Shown here in pieces: positions 1 through 9,603 of a DNA stretch of 64,000 nucleotides. The position numbers and the translations under genes are program-made. The notes beneath the pieces were generated by a model. The model had not been told where the DNA came from and made no database searches. It worked only from the letters and a program-made list of their open reading frames with translations. Numbering within the stretch: the first letter of the stretch is position 1; every line of letters starts with the position of its first letter. The DNA lies in NCBI GenBank assembly GCA_937139335.1, contig CAKZPN010000061.1:98515-162514 (forward strand), in the 5' to 3' direction. The DNA comes from an uncultured Roseicyclus sp. (GTDB lineage Bacteria > Pseudomonadota > Alphaproteobacteria > Rhodobacterales > Rhodobacteraceae).

Positions 1-382
1 CGGCGCTGTCGGCCATCCGCGCCGCCGCGACCTCCTCCGGCGTCGGCGCGCGCAGGCTGCGGTTCAGCAGGTCGAAGCGCCAGTCGAGCCCGAGCGCCGC
101 CACCTCCGCCTCGGTATCGGCGATCTCCATCACCGCCGCCAGCGCCATCGGGCGCGCGACGAAGGTGCCGAGCTTCCTGCGCCGCACCAGGAAGCCTTCG
201 CGGGTCAGCTGCGCCAGCACCTTGTTCATCGTCATGCGCGACACGCCATGCGCCTCGGCCAGCTGGGTCTCGAACGGCAACTGGAAACCGGGCGGCCACT
301 CGCGCCGGGTGATCTTGTCGCGGATCTCGGTGATGATCCGGTCGTGATGCGTCATCCGCTGTGCCGTGCCGTCGCTGTCCAT
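1..382 (-). CDS. hutC: HutC-type GntR-family repressor, N-terminal part
   Basis: Partial gene: the 3' end lies beyond the left edge, and about 127 N-terminal residues are visible. Residues 10-85 form a GntR winged helix, including WPPGFQLPFETQLAEAHGVS, a RMTMNK recognition-helix segment and RRRKLGTFVARP. The WPPG, PFE and RMT-NK signatures are those of the rhizobial HutC branch. That branch represses histidine-utilisation genes and binds urocanate through a C-terminal UTRA domain, which is not visible here. I chose the ATG at 382; a more upstream ATG is out of frame. The cupin gene at 562 is divergent. No hut enzyme is in the window, so the regulated pathway is an inference from the family only. 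Confidence 0.75.
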   Translation of the reverse strand, partial: MDSDGTAQRMTHHDRIITEIRDKITRREWPPGFQLPFETQLAEAHGVSRMTMNKVLAQLTREGFLVRRRKLGTFVARPMALAAVMEIADTEAEVAALGLDWRFDLLNRSLRAPTPEEVAAARMADSA

Positions 383-561
383 GCCCGCCTCATGCCCGTC
401 CCCGGGGGAGTGTATGACATTGCCGGTCGGCAGGTCACGGGACTTCGCCCGCTTGCCTCGGGCGGGGTCGATGCGGCAAGGTCGTGGCTGTCCCGCAACC
501 GCGACCAGACGCTGGCCGGGTTGCGGTGGCGCGGGCATCTGGTGCCGGACGGGAGACAGCG

Positions 562-951
562 ATGGCGCGACGAGATTACGATCCGGCGACGGTGCAACCG
601 GATGGACGCCCCGCGGCCAAGGCGGTCTTGTTCGATCCGCAGACGCCCGGTCCCTGGCGCGGATCGTGCAGCGGTGAATCCCTCGGCGGACCCGTCACCG
701 TTCTTGCCTATGGCACCGAAACGCCGGGGCAGGGACCGCGCCTGCATGTGCATCCCTATGACGAGACCTTCGTGGTCATTACGGGCTCGGCCCGTTTCTT
801 TGTAGGCGACGAGGTCGTCGAGGCTGTGGCGGGCGACGTGGTGCTCGGGCCCGCAGGCGTCCCGCACCGCTTCGAGAACATCGGGCCTGGCCGGCTTCAG
901 ACCATCGACATCCACCACTCGCCGCGCTGGATCCAGACCGACCTCGACTGA
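562..951 (+). CDS. Small single-domain cupin protein
   Basis: A 129-residue protein starting MARRDYDP. It carries both cupin motifs: RLHVHPYDETFVVITG at about residues 60-75, with an HxH metal-ligand pair and a Glu, and GDVVLGPAGVPHRFENIG at about 93-110 with the second His. The protein is essentially one beta-barrel, as in stand-alone cupins annotated as mannose-6-phosphate isomerase-like or sugar/amino-acid binding. No substrate can be assigned. The ATG at 562 follows a purine-rich stretch (GGGAGACAGCG). The gene is divergent from the HutC-like repressor, so it may be one of its targets (inference). Confidence 0.75.
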   Translation: MARRDYDPATVQPDGRPAAKAVLFDPQTPGPWRGSCSGESLGGPVTVLAYGTETPGQGPRLHVHPYDETFVVITGSARFFVGDEVVEAVAGDVVLGPAGVPHRFENIGPGRLQTIDIHHSPRWIQTDLD

Positions 952-1019
952 ACGGGCGGCTTGACGCCACGGGCCTTGCCCTCTATCCGGCCGGACTTCG
1001 TCAGGGTTGAGGGCAGGAC

Positions 1020-2267
1020 ATGGCACAAAGCGGCCTCAGCTTGGGCGTCGACTTCGGCACGTCGAACTCGGCGGCGGGGTATCTGCGCGACGGCGCGCCC
1101 CGGCTGGTCGAGATGGCGCCCGGTCAGACCACGATCCCCACCACCTTCTTCTTCGATCACGACCGCCGCCAGACCCTGATCGGGGAGCCCGCCAACCAGG
1201 CGCTGCTGGACGGCCGCGAAGGCCGTTTCATGCGGGCGCTGAAGCGCGTTCTCGGCACCTCGCTGATGCACGAAAAGCGCCAGATCCTGAACCGGCGCGT
1301 CACCTTCGTCGAGATCATCGCGGGCTTCCTGGCCGAGATCAAATCGCGCGCCGAGGCCGAGGCGGGTTCGAGGTTCGACCGCGTCCTCTCCGGCCGGCCG
1401 GTGGTGTTTCACGCCAAGGGCGACCCGCGCGAGGCGCAGGCCGAGGCGGACCTGCGCGCCTGCTACCTCGCGGCGGGATTTCGCGAGGTCGCCTTTCTGC
1501 CCGAGCCGGAGGCTGCCGCCATCGCCAGCGGCGCGCTCGATCAACCGGGCACCATCGGGCTGATCGTCGATATCGGCGGCGGCACGTCCGATTTCTCGCT
1601 CTTTCGCGCGGGCGTGGAGGGGGTGGAGATCCTGGCCAGCCACGGCGTGCGCATCGGCGGTACGGATTTCGACCGCGCGATCAGCATCGACCGGGTTATG
1701 CCGCTGCTGGGCAAGGGCACCGAGCTGCGCAAGGCACTGGGCGCCGGCACCACGCCGACGCCGAACGCGATCTACAACGACCTGGCGACCTGGGAAAAAA
1801 TCCCCTTCGTCTACACCCCGCAGAACCGGCGGATGACCGAGGAGATGCTGCGCCTGGCGCAGCAGCCGCGAAAGCTGTCGCGGCTCGCGAAGGTGCTGGA
1901 GGACGAGCTGGGGCATGACCTGGCCTTTGCCGTCGAGCAGGGCAAGATCGCCGCCAATGACGGTGCCGCCGAGCCCCGCATCTGGCTCGACCCCGTCGAG
2001 CGTGACCTCTTCGCCCCGCTTTCCGCCGCGGCGCTGTCGGCCAGTCTTGCGCCGCAGGCGGACAGGCTGGCGGAGGGGGCGCAGGACACGCTGCGCGCTG
2101 CGGGCGTCGAGGCGGGCCGGGTGCAGCGCGTCGTCTATGTCGGCGGATCGAGCCTGATGTCGCTCGTCTCCGACACCATGAGGGCGCAGTTCCCCGACGC
2201 AGAACATTCCTTCAGCAATGTCTTCACGGCGGTGACGGACGGTCTGGCCATCGCGGCAGGGCGGTAG
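1020..2267 (+). CDS. Hsp70-family protein (YegD-like)
   Basis: 415 residues, an actin-fold ATPase without the DnaK substrate-binding C-terminus. Phosphate-1 loop LGVDFGTSNS at residues 8-17, phosphate-2 loop VDIGGGTSDFSLF near 183-195 and adenosine motif VVYVGGSS near 374-381 are all present. The length fits the YegD group (E. coli YegD is about 450 residues), which is a putative chaperone lacking assigned clients. No DnaJ or GrpE partner is nearby. The gene stands alone between the cupin gene and the convergent kinase/response-regulator pair, with only 21 bp to the latter's stop codon. Confidence 0.85.
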   Translation: MAQSGLSLGVDFGTSNSAAGYLRDGAPRLVEMAPGQTTIPTTFFFDHDRRQTLIGEPANQALLDGREGRFMRALKRVLGTSLMHEKRQILNRRVTFVEIIAGFLAEIKSRAEAEAGSRFDRVLSGRPVVFHAKGDPREAQAEADLRACYLAAGFREVAFLPEPEAAAIASGALDQPGTIGLIVDIGGGTSDFSLFRAGVEGVEILASHGVRIGGTDFDRAISIDRVMPLLGKGTELRKALGAGTTPTPNAIYNDLATWEKIPFVYTPQNRRMTEEMLRLAQQPRKLSRLAKVLEDELGHDLAFAVEQGKIAANDGAAEPRIWLDPVERDLFAPLSAAALSASLAPQADRLAEGAQDTLRAAGVEAGRVQRVVYVGGSSLMSLVSDTMRAQFPDAEHSFSNVFTAVTDGLAIAAGR

Positions 2268-2288
2268 CGCGGCCGTCGCGCCACGGCG

Positions 2289-2651
2289 TTACCCGAGCAC
2301 CGCGTCGAAGGCAGTGAGAAGTTCACTGTCCTTGAAGGGTTTGTTCACGAAGCGCGCGTTCTGGAAAGCGTCGTCGCGGGTGTCGGCGTTGTTGTAGCCG
2401 CTGACGACGACAAAGGGGATGTTGCGGGCCGCAAGTTCGATCGCGATGGGCAGCGAGGATACCCCGCTGAGGTTCATGTCGAGTGTCGCGGCGTCGGGCT
2501 TTTCGTCCAGCAACAGAGCCAGCGCCTTCGGTACGTTCGAGACCGGCCCCAGCACCTTGGCCCCCCAACTTCCCAGCAATTCCTCGAGATCCAGCGCGAG
2601 GAGCATCTCGTCCTCGACAATGAGAATGCGCAAGCCTTCCAGCGGCGTCAT
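2289..2651 (-). CDS. Single-domain response regulator
   Basis: 120 residues consisting of a receiver domain only, with no output domain. Acidic pocket VEDE at about residues 11-14, phospho-acceptor Asp in TLDMNLSG near 54, and PFVVVSGY ahead of the terminal Lys in NKPF. The PF-x3-SGY stretch recalls the FAT GUY receivers that pair with HWE kinases in alphaproteobacteria. Its ATG overlaps the stop of the hybrid kinase gene (ATGA, 2648-2651), so the two are translationally coupled. It is probably the direct phosphate acceptor of that kinase. Confidence 0.9.
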   Translation of the reverse strand: MTPLEGLRILIVEDEMLLALDLEELLGSWGAKVLGPVSNVPKALALLLDEKPDAATLDMNLSGVSSLPIAIELAARNIPFVVVSGYNNADTRDDAFQNARFVNKPFKDSELLTAFDAVLG

Positions 2652-5600
2652 GGGGTCGTGGGTCCGTTCGTCGCCACCGGTTCGTCCTTGGGAAAGGTGA
2701 TCTTCACCTCTAAACCCGCGGGCTCGAAGAATAGTTCCGCCGTTCCGCCAAGTTCGTAGGCGCAGGACCGTTCGATCAGTTTCGTCCCGAAGCCCTTTTC
2801 GCTGTCCGGGTGCACCGGCGGGCCGCCCTGCTCCTGCCATTCCAGGCGAATGTTCGGCACCGCCGTCGTGGCCTCCAGTCGCCAGCGCACCGACAGGCGC
2901 CCTTCGGGCGTGGACAGCGAGCCGTATTTCGACGCGTTCGTGGCCAGTTCGTGCAGGATCAGGCCGAGGCCGAGGCCCTGCTTGGGTGTCAGCTGGACCC
3001 GCGGCCCGTCGATCGCCACGTCCAGCCCGTCGTCGTTTCCATAGGCCGACAACGTGTCCTCGATCAGCGTCTTCATGTCCGCGGATCGCCAACTGGTCCG
3101 CAGAAGCTGGTCATGCGCGCGGGCGAGCGCCTGGATACGGCCGACGAAGCCTTCGCGATACTGGGCGACGGTCAGATCCTCGGCGCCGGGCTGGCGGGCC
3201 AGCGCCTGCACCACGGCGAGCGTGTTCTTGACCCTGTGGCTCAACTCGCGGGTCAGCAGTTCCTGCTGCTCTTCCGCCTTCTTGCGATCGCTGACATCGC
3301 GGAACAGGGCGGCCACCCGGTGCTCGCCGTCGGACGTGACGGGAAAGGCATAGACCTCGTAGTAGCGGTTGAGGGCTTCGGCGGGCGCCTCGAACCGTTC
3401 GGCCTCACCAGTCGCGGCAATGTTCGCGTAGCGCTCGTACCAATGCTCCTCGTGACCGGGGATCATCTCGCGCGCGGATTTGCCGAGGACGTCCTTCAGC
3501 CCGGTCTGGCGCTCGAAGGCCGCGTTCACGTCGATGAAGCGGTAATCGGCCGGCGTGCCGTTCTGCGCCGGGATGACCTCGATGATGCAGAAGCCCTCGT
3601 CGATGGAATCGAACAGGGTCTCGTAGCGCCGCTGGCTTTCCAGCAACTCCCGCTCGGTGTCGCGGCGCGAGGAGATGTCGACGAAGGTCAGCACCACGCC
3701 CTCGATCCGGTCCTCGACGGTGCGGTAGGGCCTGATCCGCATCATGAACCAGCGCCCTTCGCGGCTTTGCACCTCGCCCTCGGCCGGCGACAGGTCGCGC
3801 AGAACGCGCCGGGCGTCCTCCTCGATCCCGTCGTAGCGCAGCCTGTGGGTGAAGTCGGTGATCTGTCGCCCCACGTCCAGATCGGTGATGTTGAACAGCG
3901 CGGCCATCGGCGGCGTGAACATGCGGATGCGCAGATCGCTGTCCAGAAACAGCGTGCCGATTTCCGTCGCCGAGGTGAGGTTGCGCAGGTCGCTGTGCGC
4001 GGTCGAGATGCTTTCGAGCTTGCCTTTCAGTTCCGAGTTCACGGTCTGAAGCTCCTCGTTCATCGACTGAAGCTCCTCCTTCGAGGTCTCCAGTTCCTCC
4101 GAGGTCGAGCGATATTCCTCGTTGATCGACTGCAACTCCTCGTTCGCGGCGCGCAGATCCTCGATCGCCATCTCGTGCTCGGCGCGGCTGGCGACCAGCG
4201 CCTCCTGTGCGGCCTTCAGCTCGGCATGGAGCCGTCGCACCTCGTCGGGTGCGGGCGTGGCCTCCACCGGCGCGTCCGTCTCCTCCGGGACCGGACCGGC
4301 GTCGAGAAAGATGACAAGCGCGCGCAGGCCGCCACTGTCCTTCGGCTCGGTCGGCGCGGGCGAGACGTGGAGCGCGATGCGCCGCGACCCCTCGTCGAAA
4401 TCCACTTGGGCCGGAAGCGTCATCGTCGACGCCTTGCCGTCGAAGACCCGGTCCAGCGCGACCTTAAGATCCAGCCGCAACTCGCCCCGGACCACGGCGG
4501 GCAGGCGGGCCGAGAACGTGCCGCCGGAATGCAGGATGTAGCGCCCCGCGCCGGGCGAGAGGTGGAGGATATGATGGTTCTCGTCCACCAGCACGCTGGG
4601 CGGCGCGACCCGTTCCAGCGCCGCGGCGTGCTGCTCGGCGGGCGCGGTGCCGCGATCCTGCGGCTGGCCAGCGCGACGGGCCGTGGGCGCGATGATGCGC
4701 TCGGACCCGGCGTGCGGCAGGGTCGGCATGTGGCGGTGGCTGCTCGGCTTGGCCTGGTAGATCCGCGCCTCGCGGTCAAGCTGCGCGAACAGCTCGGACC
4801 GGGACTCGGCGGTTTCGGCGGAGCCCAGGAACAGGTAGCCGGAGGGCCGCAGGCTGTAGTGGAACAGGTTCAGCAGCTGCTCCTGAAGGCTGCGCTCCAG
4901 GTAGATCATCAGGTTCCGGCAGGAGATGAGATCGAGCCGCAGGAACGGCGGATCCTTCAGCACGCTGTGCGACGCGAACAGGACAACCTCGCGCACCTGC
5001 TTGCGGATGCGGTAATGCGTGCCCTCGTCGACGAAGAACCGCGCCAGCCGCTCCTCGCTGACATCGGCCTCGATCGAGCGCGGAAAGCGACCCTCGCGCG
5101 CGGTCGCCAGCGCGCCTTCGTCGAGGTCGCTGGCGAAGATCTGGATCGGCAGTTTCACCTTCCGGCGCGCCGCCTCCTCGAGCATGACGATGGCGAGGCT
5201 GTAGGCTTCCTCACCGGTGGCGCAGCCGACGCACCAGGCGCGGATGCCGTCTTCGCCCACTTGCTCGAACAGCGGCGCGACCGCGTTCGTCGCCAGCATG
5301 TCGAAGGCGGCTTCGTCGCGGAAGAACTGCGTGACCGAAATCAGCAGGTCGTTGAACAGCTCATGCGCCTCTTCCGGCGTGGTCCTGACGTATTCCGCAT
5401 AGGCGCCAAGACTGACGGAGCGGCAGACCTGCATCCGCCGCAACACCCGGCGCATCACCGTGGCGCGCTTGTAGCTGGTGAAATCGTGCCCGGTCTGCGA
5501 CCTGAGGAACCCAACGATCCGGCGCAGGTCGTTGGCCATGGCGTCCTCGTCCAGCGAGCGGACCGCCTCCTTGCTGCGCGACACGTCGGTGATGCGCTCG

Positions 5601-6169
5601 GCCAGGCGGCTGGTCGGCCCGATGAAGCTGACGACGCCGGTGGCGATGGCGTTCTGCGGCATGGCGGCGAACTCGGCCTCGGCGGGCTCCTGCGCGAAGA
5701 CGACGCCGCCGGCCTCGTGCATCGCGCGCACGCCGTTGGAGCCGTCGGCACCCGAGCCGCTGAGGATGACGGCGAGCCCGTCGCCCCGCGCGGCCGCCAC
5801 CGAGCGAAAGAACATGTCCACCGGCGCCCGGTGTCCCCTTGGCGCGGTGAACTCGCGGGCGGTGACGGTGTCGCCCTCGATCACCAGCTCGCGGTCGGGC
5901 GGGATCACGTAGACGCAGTTGGGCAGAAGTTTCGGGCCGTCCTCGACCTGGCGGACCGGCATCTTGGTGCAGGTCGCAAGGATTTCGGCCAGCGCGCTGG
6001 GGTGCTCCGGCGAGAGATGGACGATCACGACATAGGCGAGGCCCAGGTCGTCGGGCAGCTGCCGGAACAGGTTCCGCAAGGCACCCACGCCGCCCGCGGA
6101 CGCGCCGATGGCGCAGATGGGAACGATGCTCTGGAGGGATTTGACCACATCTGCATCTCTTTTGGTCAT
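2648..6169 (-). CDS. CheB-CheR-PAS-HWE hybrid sensor histidine kinase
   Basis: 1173 residues with four parts. (1) CheB-type methylesterase, about 14-195, with the catalytic triad visible: Ser24 in IGASAGG, His51 in VIVHLSPEH and Asp142 in SGSGADGSNG. (2) CheR methyltransferase, about 210-480, with SAM-binding WCVGCATGEEAYSLA and the LDLISCRNLMIYL segment. (3) A Glu-rich coiled coil (about 640-720) followed by two PAS domains. (4) HWE-family kinase, with phospho-acceptor His978 in ELSHRVKNTL, N-box HELATNASKYG near 1073-1083 and the diagnostic WQE at 1111-1113. CheB-CheR-PAS fusions are soluble cytoplasmic sensors; the signal is unknown. Stop overlaps the response-regulator start. EcfG-like promoters lie just upstream of the ATG, suggesting stress control. 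Confidence 0.93.
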   Translation of the reverse strand: MTKRDADVVKSLQSIVPICAIGASAGGVGALRNLFRQLPDDLGLAYVVIVHLSPEHPSALAEILATCTKMPVRQVEDGPKLLPNCVYVIPPDRELVIEGDTVTAREFTAPRGHRAPVDMFFRSVAAARGDGLAVILSGSGADGSNGVRAMHEAGGVVFAQEPAEAEFAAMPQNAIATGVVSFIGPTSRLAERITDVSRSKEAVRSLDEDAMANDLRRIVGFLRSQTGHDFTSYKRATVMRRVLRRMQVCRSVSLGAYAEYVRTTPEEAHELFNDLLISVTQFFRDEAAFDMLATNAVAPLFEQVGEDGIRAWCVGCATGEEAYSLAIVMLEEAARRKVKLPIQIFASDLDEGALATAREGRFPRSIEADVSEERLARFFVDEGTHYRIRKQVREVVLFASHSVLKDPPFLRLDLISCRNLMIYLERSLQEQLLNLFHYSLRPSGYLFLGSAETAESRSELFAQLDREARIYQAKPSSHRHMPTLPHAGSERIIAPTARRAGQPQDRGTAPAEQHAAALERVAPPSVLVDENHHILHLSPGAGRYILHSGGTFSARLPAVVRGELRLDLKVALDRVFDGKASTMTLPAQVDFDEGSRRIALHVSPAPTEPKDSGGLRALVIFLDAGPVPEETDAPVEATPAPDEVRRLHAELKAAQEALVASRAEHEMAIEDLRAANEELQSINEEYRSTSEELETSKEELQSMNEELQTVNSELKGKLESISTAHSDLRNLTSATEIGTLFLDSDLRIRMFTPPMAALFNITDLDVGRQITDFTHRLRYDGIEEDARRVLRDLSPAEGEVQSREGRWFMMRIRPYRTVEDRIEGVVLTFVDISSRRDTERELLESQRRYETLFDSIDEGFCIIEVIPAQNGTPADYRFIDVNAAFERQTGLKDVLGKSAREMIPGHEEHWYERYANIAATGEAERFEAPAEALNRYYEVYAFPVTSDGEHRVAALFRDVSDRKKAEEQQELLTRELSHRVKNTLAVVQALARQPGAEDLTVAQYREGFVGRIQALARAHDQLLRTSWRSADMKTLIEDTLSAYGNDDGLDVAIDGPRVQLTPKQGLGLGLILHELATNASKYGSLSTPEGRLSVRWRLEATTAVPNIRLEWQEQGGPPVHPDSEKGFGTKLIERSCAYELGGTAELFFEPAGLEVKITFPKDEPVATNGPTTP

Positions 6170-6206
6170 GGGCCCTCCGTCACGCGAACGTGAAACATTA
6201 GAACAT

Positions 6207-6234
6207 GGAACGTCTGCGGCTGCACTCCCGTTCC
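6207..6234. promoter_or_regulatory. Palindromic EcfG-type promoter match, proximal copy
   Basis: GGAAC at 6207-6211, 17 bp, then CGTT at 6229-6232 on the plus strand. The same match occurs on the minus strand: GGAAC at 6234-6230, 17 bp, CGTT at 6212-6209. This is the GGAAC-N16/17-CGTT pattern known for alphaproteobacterial general-stress sigma factors of the EcfG family. The minus-strand copy ends 40 bp before the ATG of the hybrid kinase, which is a plausible promoter distance. Confidence 0.5.
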
Positions 6235-6283
6235 GCCGGATGATCGTTTGCCCGCGACTTTCGCCGGGGACTTTGCGTCCGAG

Positions 6284-6310
6284 GGAACAATCCGCGGTTG
6301 ATGCTGTTCC
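6284..6310. promoter_or_regulatory. Palindromic EcfG-type promoter match, distal copy
   Basis: GGAAC at 6284-6288 and GTT at 6306-6308 on the plus strand (17 bp between). On the minus strand GGAAC is at 6310-6306 and GTT at 6288-6286. The base before GTT is T rather than C in both directions, so this is weaker than the proximal copy. The plus-strand copy points towards the molybdoenzyme gene, whose ATG is about 100 bp further on. Confidence 0.35.
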
Positions 6311-6409
6311 TGCCCCGGAGCGCCCGCCGTCTGCCGTGGCATGCCGCCCTGATCACGGGCCCCGGTCGGCTGTGCCGGCCTCGATCGTCAGACCCCGCGG
6401 GAGCGTCAC

Positions 6410-8703
<2,294 letters not shown>

Positions 8704-8707
<4 letters not shown>

Positions 8708-9603
8708 GACCATCGGGCGCCATCCGGCAGGGTCCGCGACGGGCCGCGTGGATCGCCGCCCTTGTCGCGCTCATCCTGATGCCCGGCTGCGATGGCGTCC
8801 ACATCACCTTCCTAGACCCGCAGGGACCGGTCGCGGCGCAGCAGCGCACGCATTTCCTGATCATCCTGGGCCTGATGCTGGTCGTCGTCCTGCCGGTTCT
8901 CGTGCTGACCCCCTGGCTCGCCTGGCGCTACCGCTACGGCAAGCATCAGGAATACAAGCCCGAATGGAACTTCGCCTGGACCTGGGAGATCGTGCTGTGG
9001 AGCATTCCCGCGGTGATCGTCACCGTTCTTGCCGTCTTCCTCTGGCGCAACACGCTTGCGCTCGACCCCTACAGGCCGCTCGACCTGCCCGGAGAGCCGC
9101 TGCGCGTGCAGGCCGTGGCGACGGACTGGAAATGGCTTTTCATCTATCCCGATCTCGGCATCGCCTCGGTCGATGCGCTGGTCTTCCCGGCGGAGCGGCA
9201 GATCGCGCTGCACCTGACCTCCGACACGGTGATGCAGGCGTTCTTCATTCCCGCGCTGGGCAGCCAGATCTACGCCATGGGCGGCATGGTCACGCGGCTG
9301 CACCTGGCCGCCGATGCGCCGGGGCGGTTTCGGGGGCGGAACACGCAATACAACGGGCTCGGGTTCCATACCCAGAGGTTCGAGGCCGTTGCCCTGGGCG
9401 AGGGCGATTTCGCCGCCTGGCTGGCGGAGGCACGGGCGGCCGCGCCCCTCGATGCGGAAGCCTACGCGGTCCTCGCGCGGGCGGGCACGGCGGGCGCGGC
9501 GGCCGAGGCGCTGGGCCGCACCCTGCCGCTGCGGTTCGGCGCGGTCCACGAGGGGTTGTTTGCCCGCATCGTGTCCGAGACCGCCGAGGGGGCAGGGCAA
9601 TGA
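8704..9603 (+). CDS. cyoA: Cytochrome bo-type quinol oxidase subunit II
   Basis: 299 residues. A lipoprotein signal with lipobox LMPGC at about 25-29 is followed by two transmembrane segments (about 47-70 and 93-113) and a periplasmic cupredoxin domain. The CuA ligand pair (Cys-x3-Cys) of cytochrome c oxidases is absent; the corresponding region reads NTQYNGLGFH, typical of quinol-oxidising CyoA. It starts with GTG at 8704, overlapping the molybdoenzyme stop, and its own stop overlaps the cyoB ATG. Confidence 0.92.

Noticed and set aside
897..2207. 436-residue minus-strand frame opposite the Hsp70 gene
   Set aside because: Shadow of the Hsp70-like gene; His/Arg/Gln-rich composition without motifs.
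2810..6193. 1127-residue plus-strand frame
   Set aside because: Antisense of the hybrid kinase, which has intact motifs along its full length. Long antisense frames are common in GC-rich genes.
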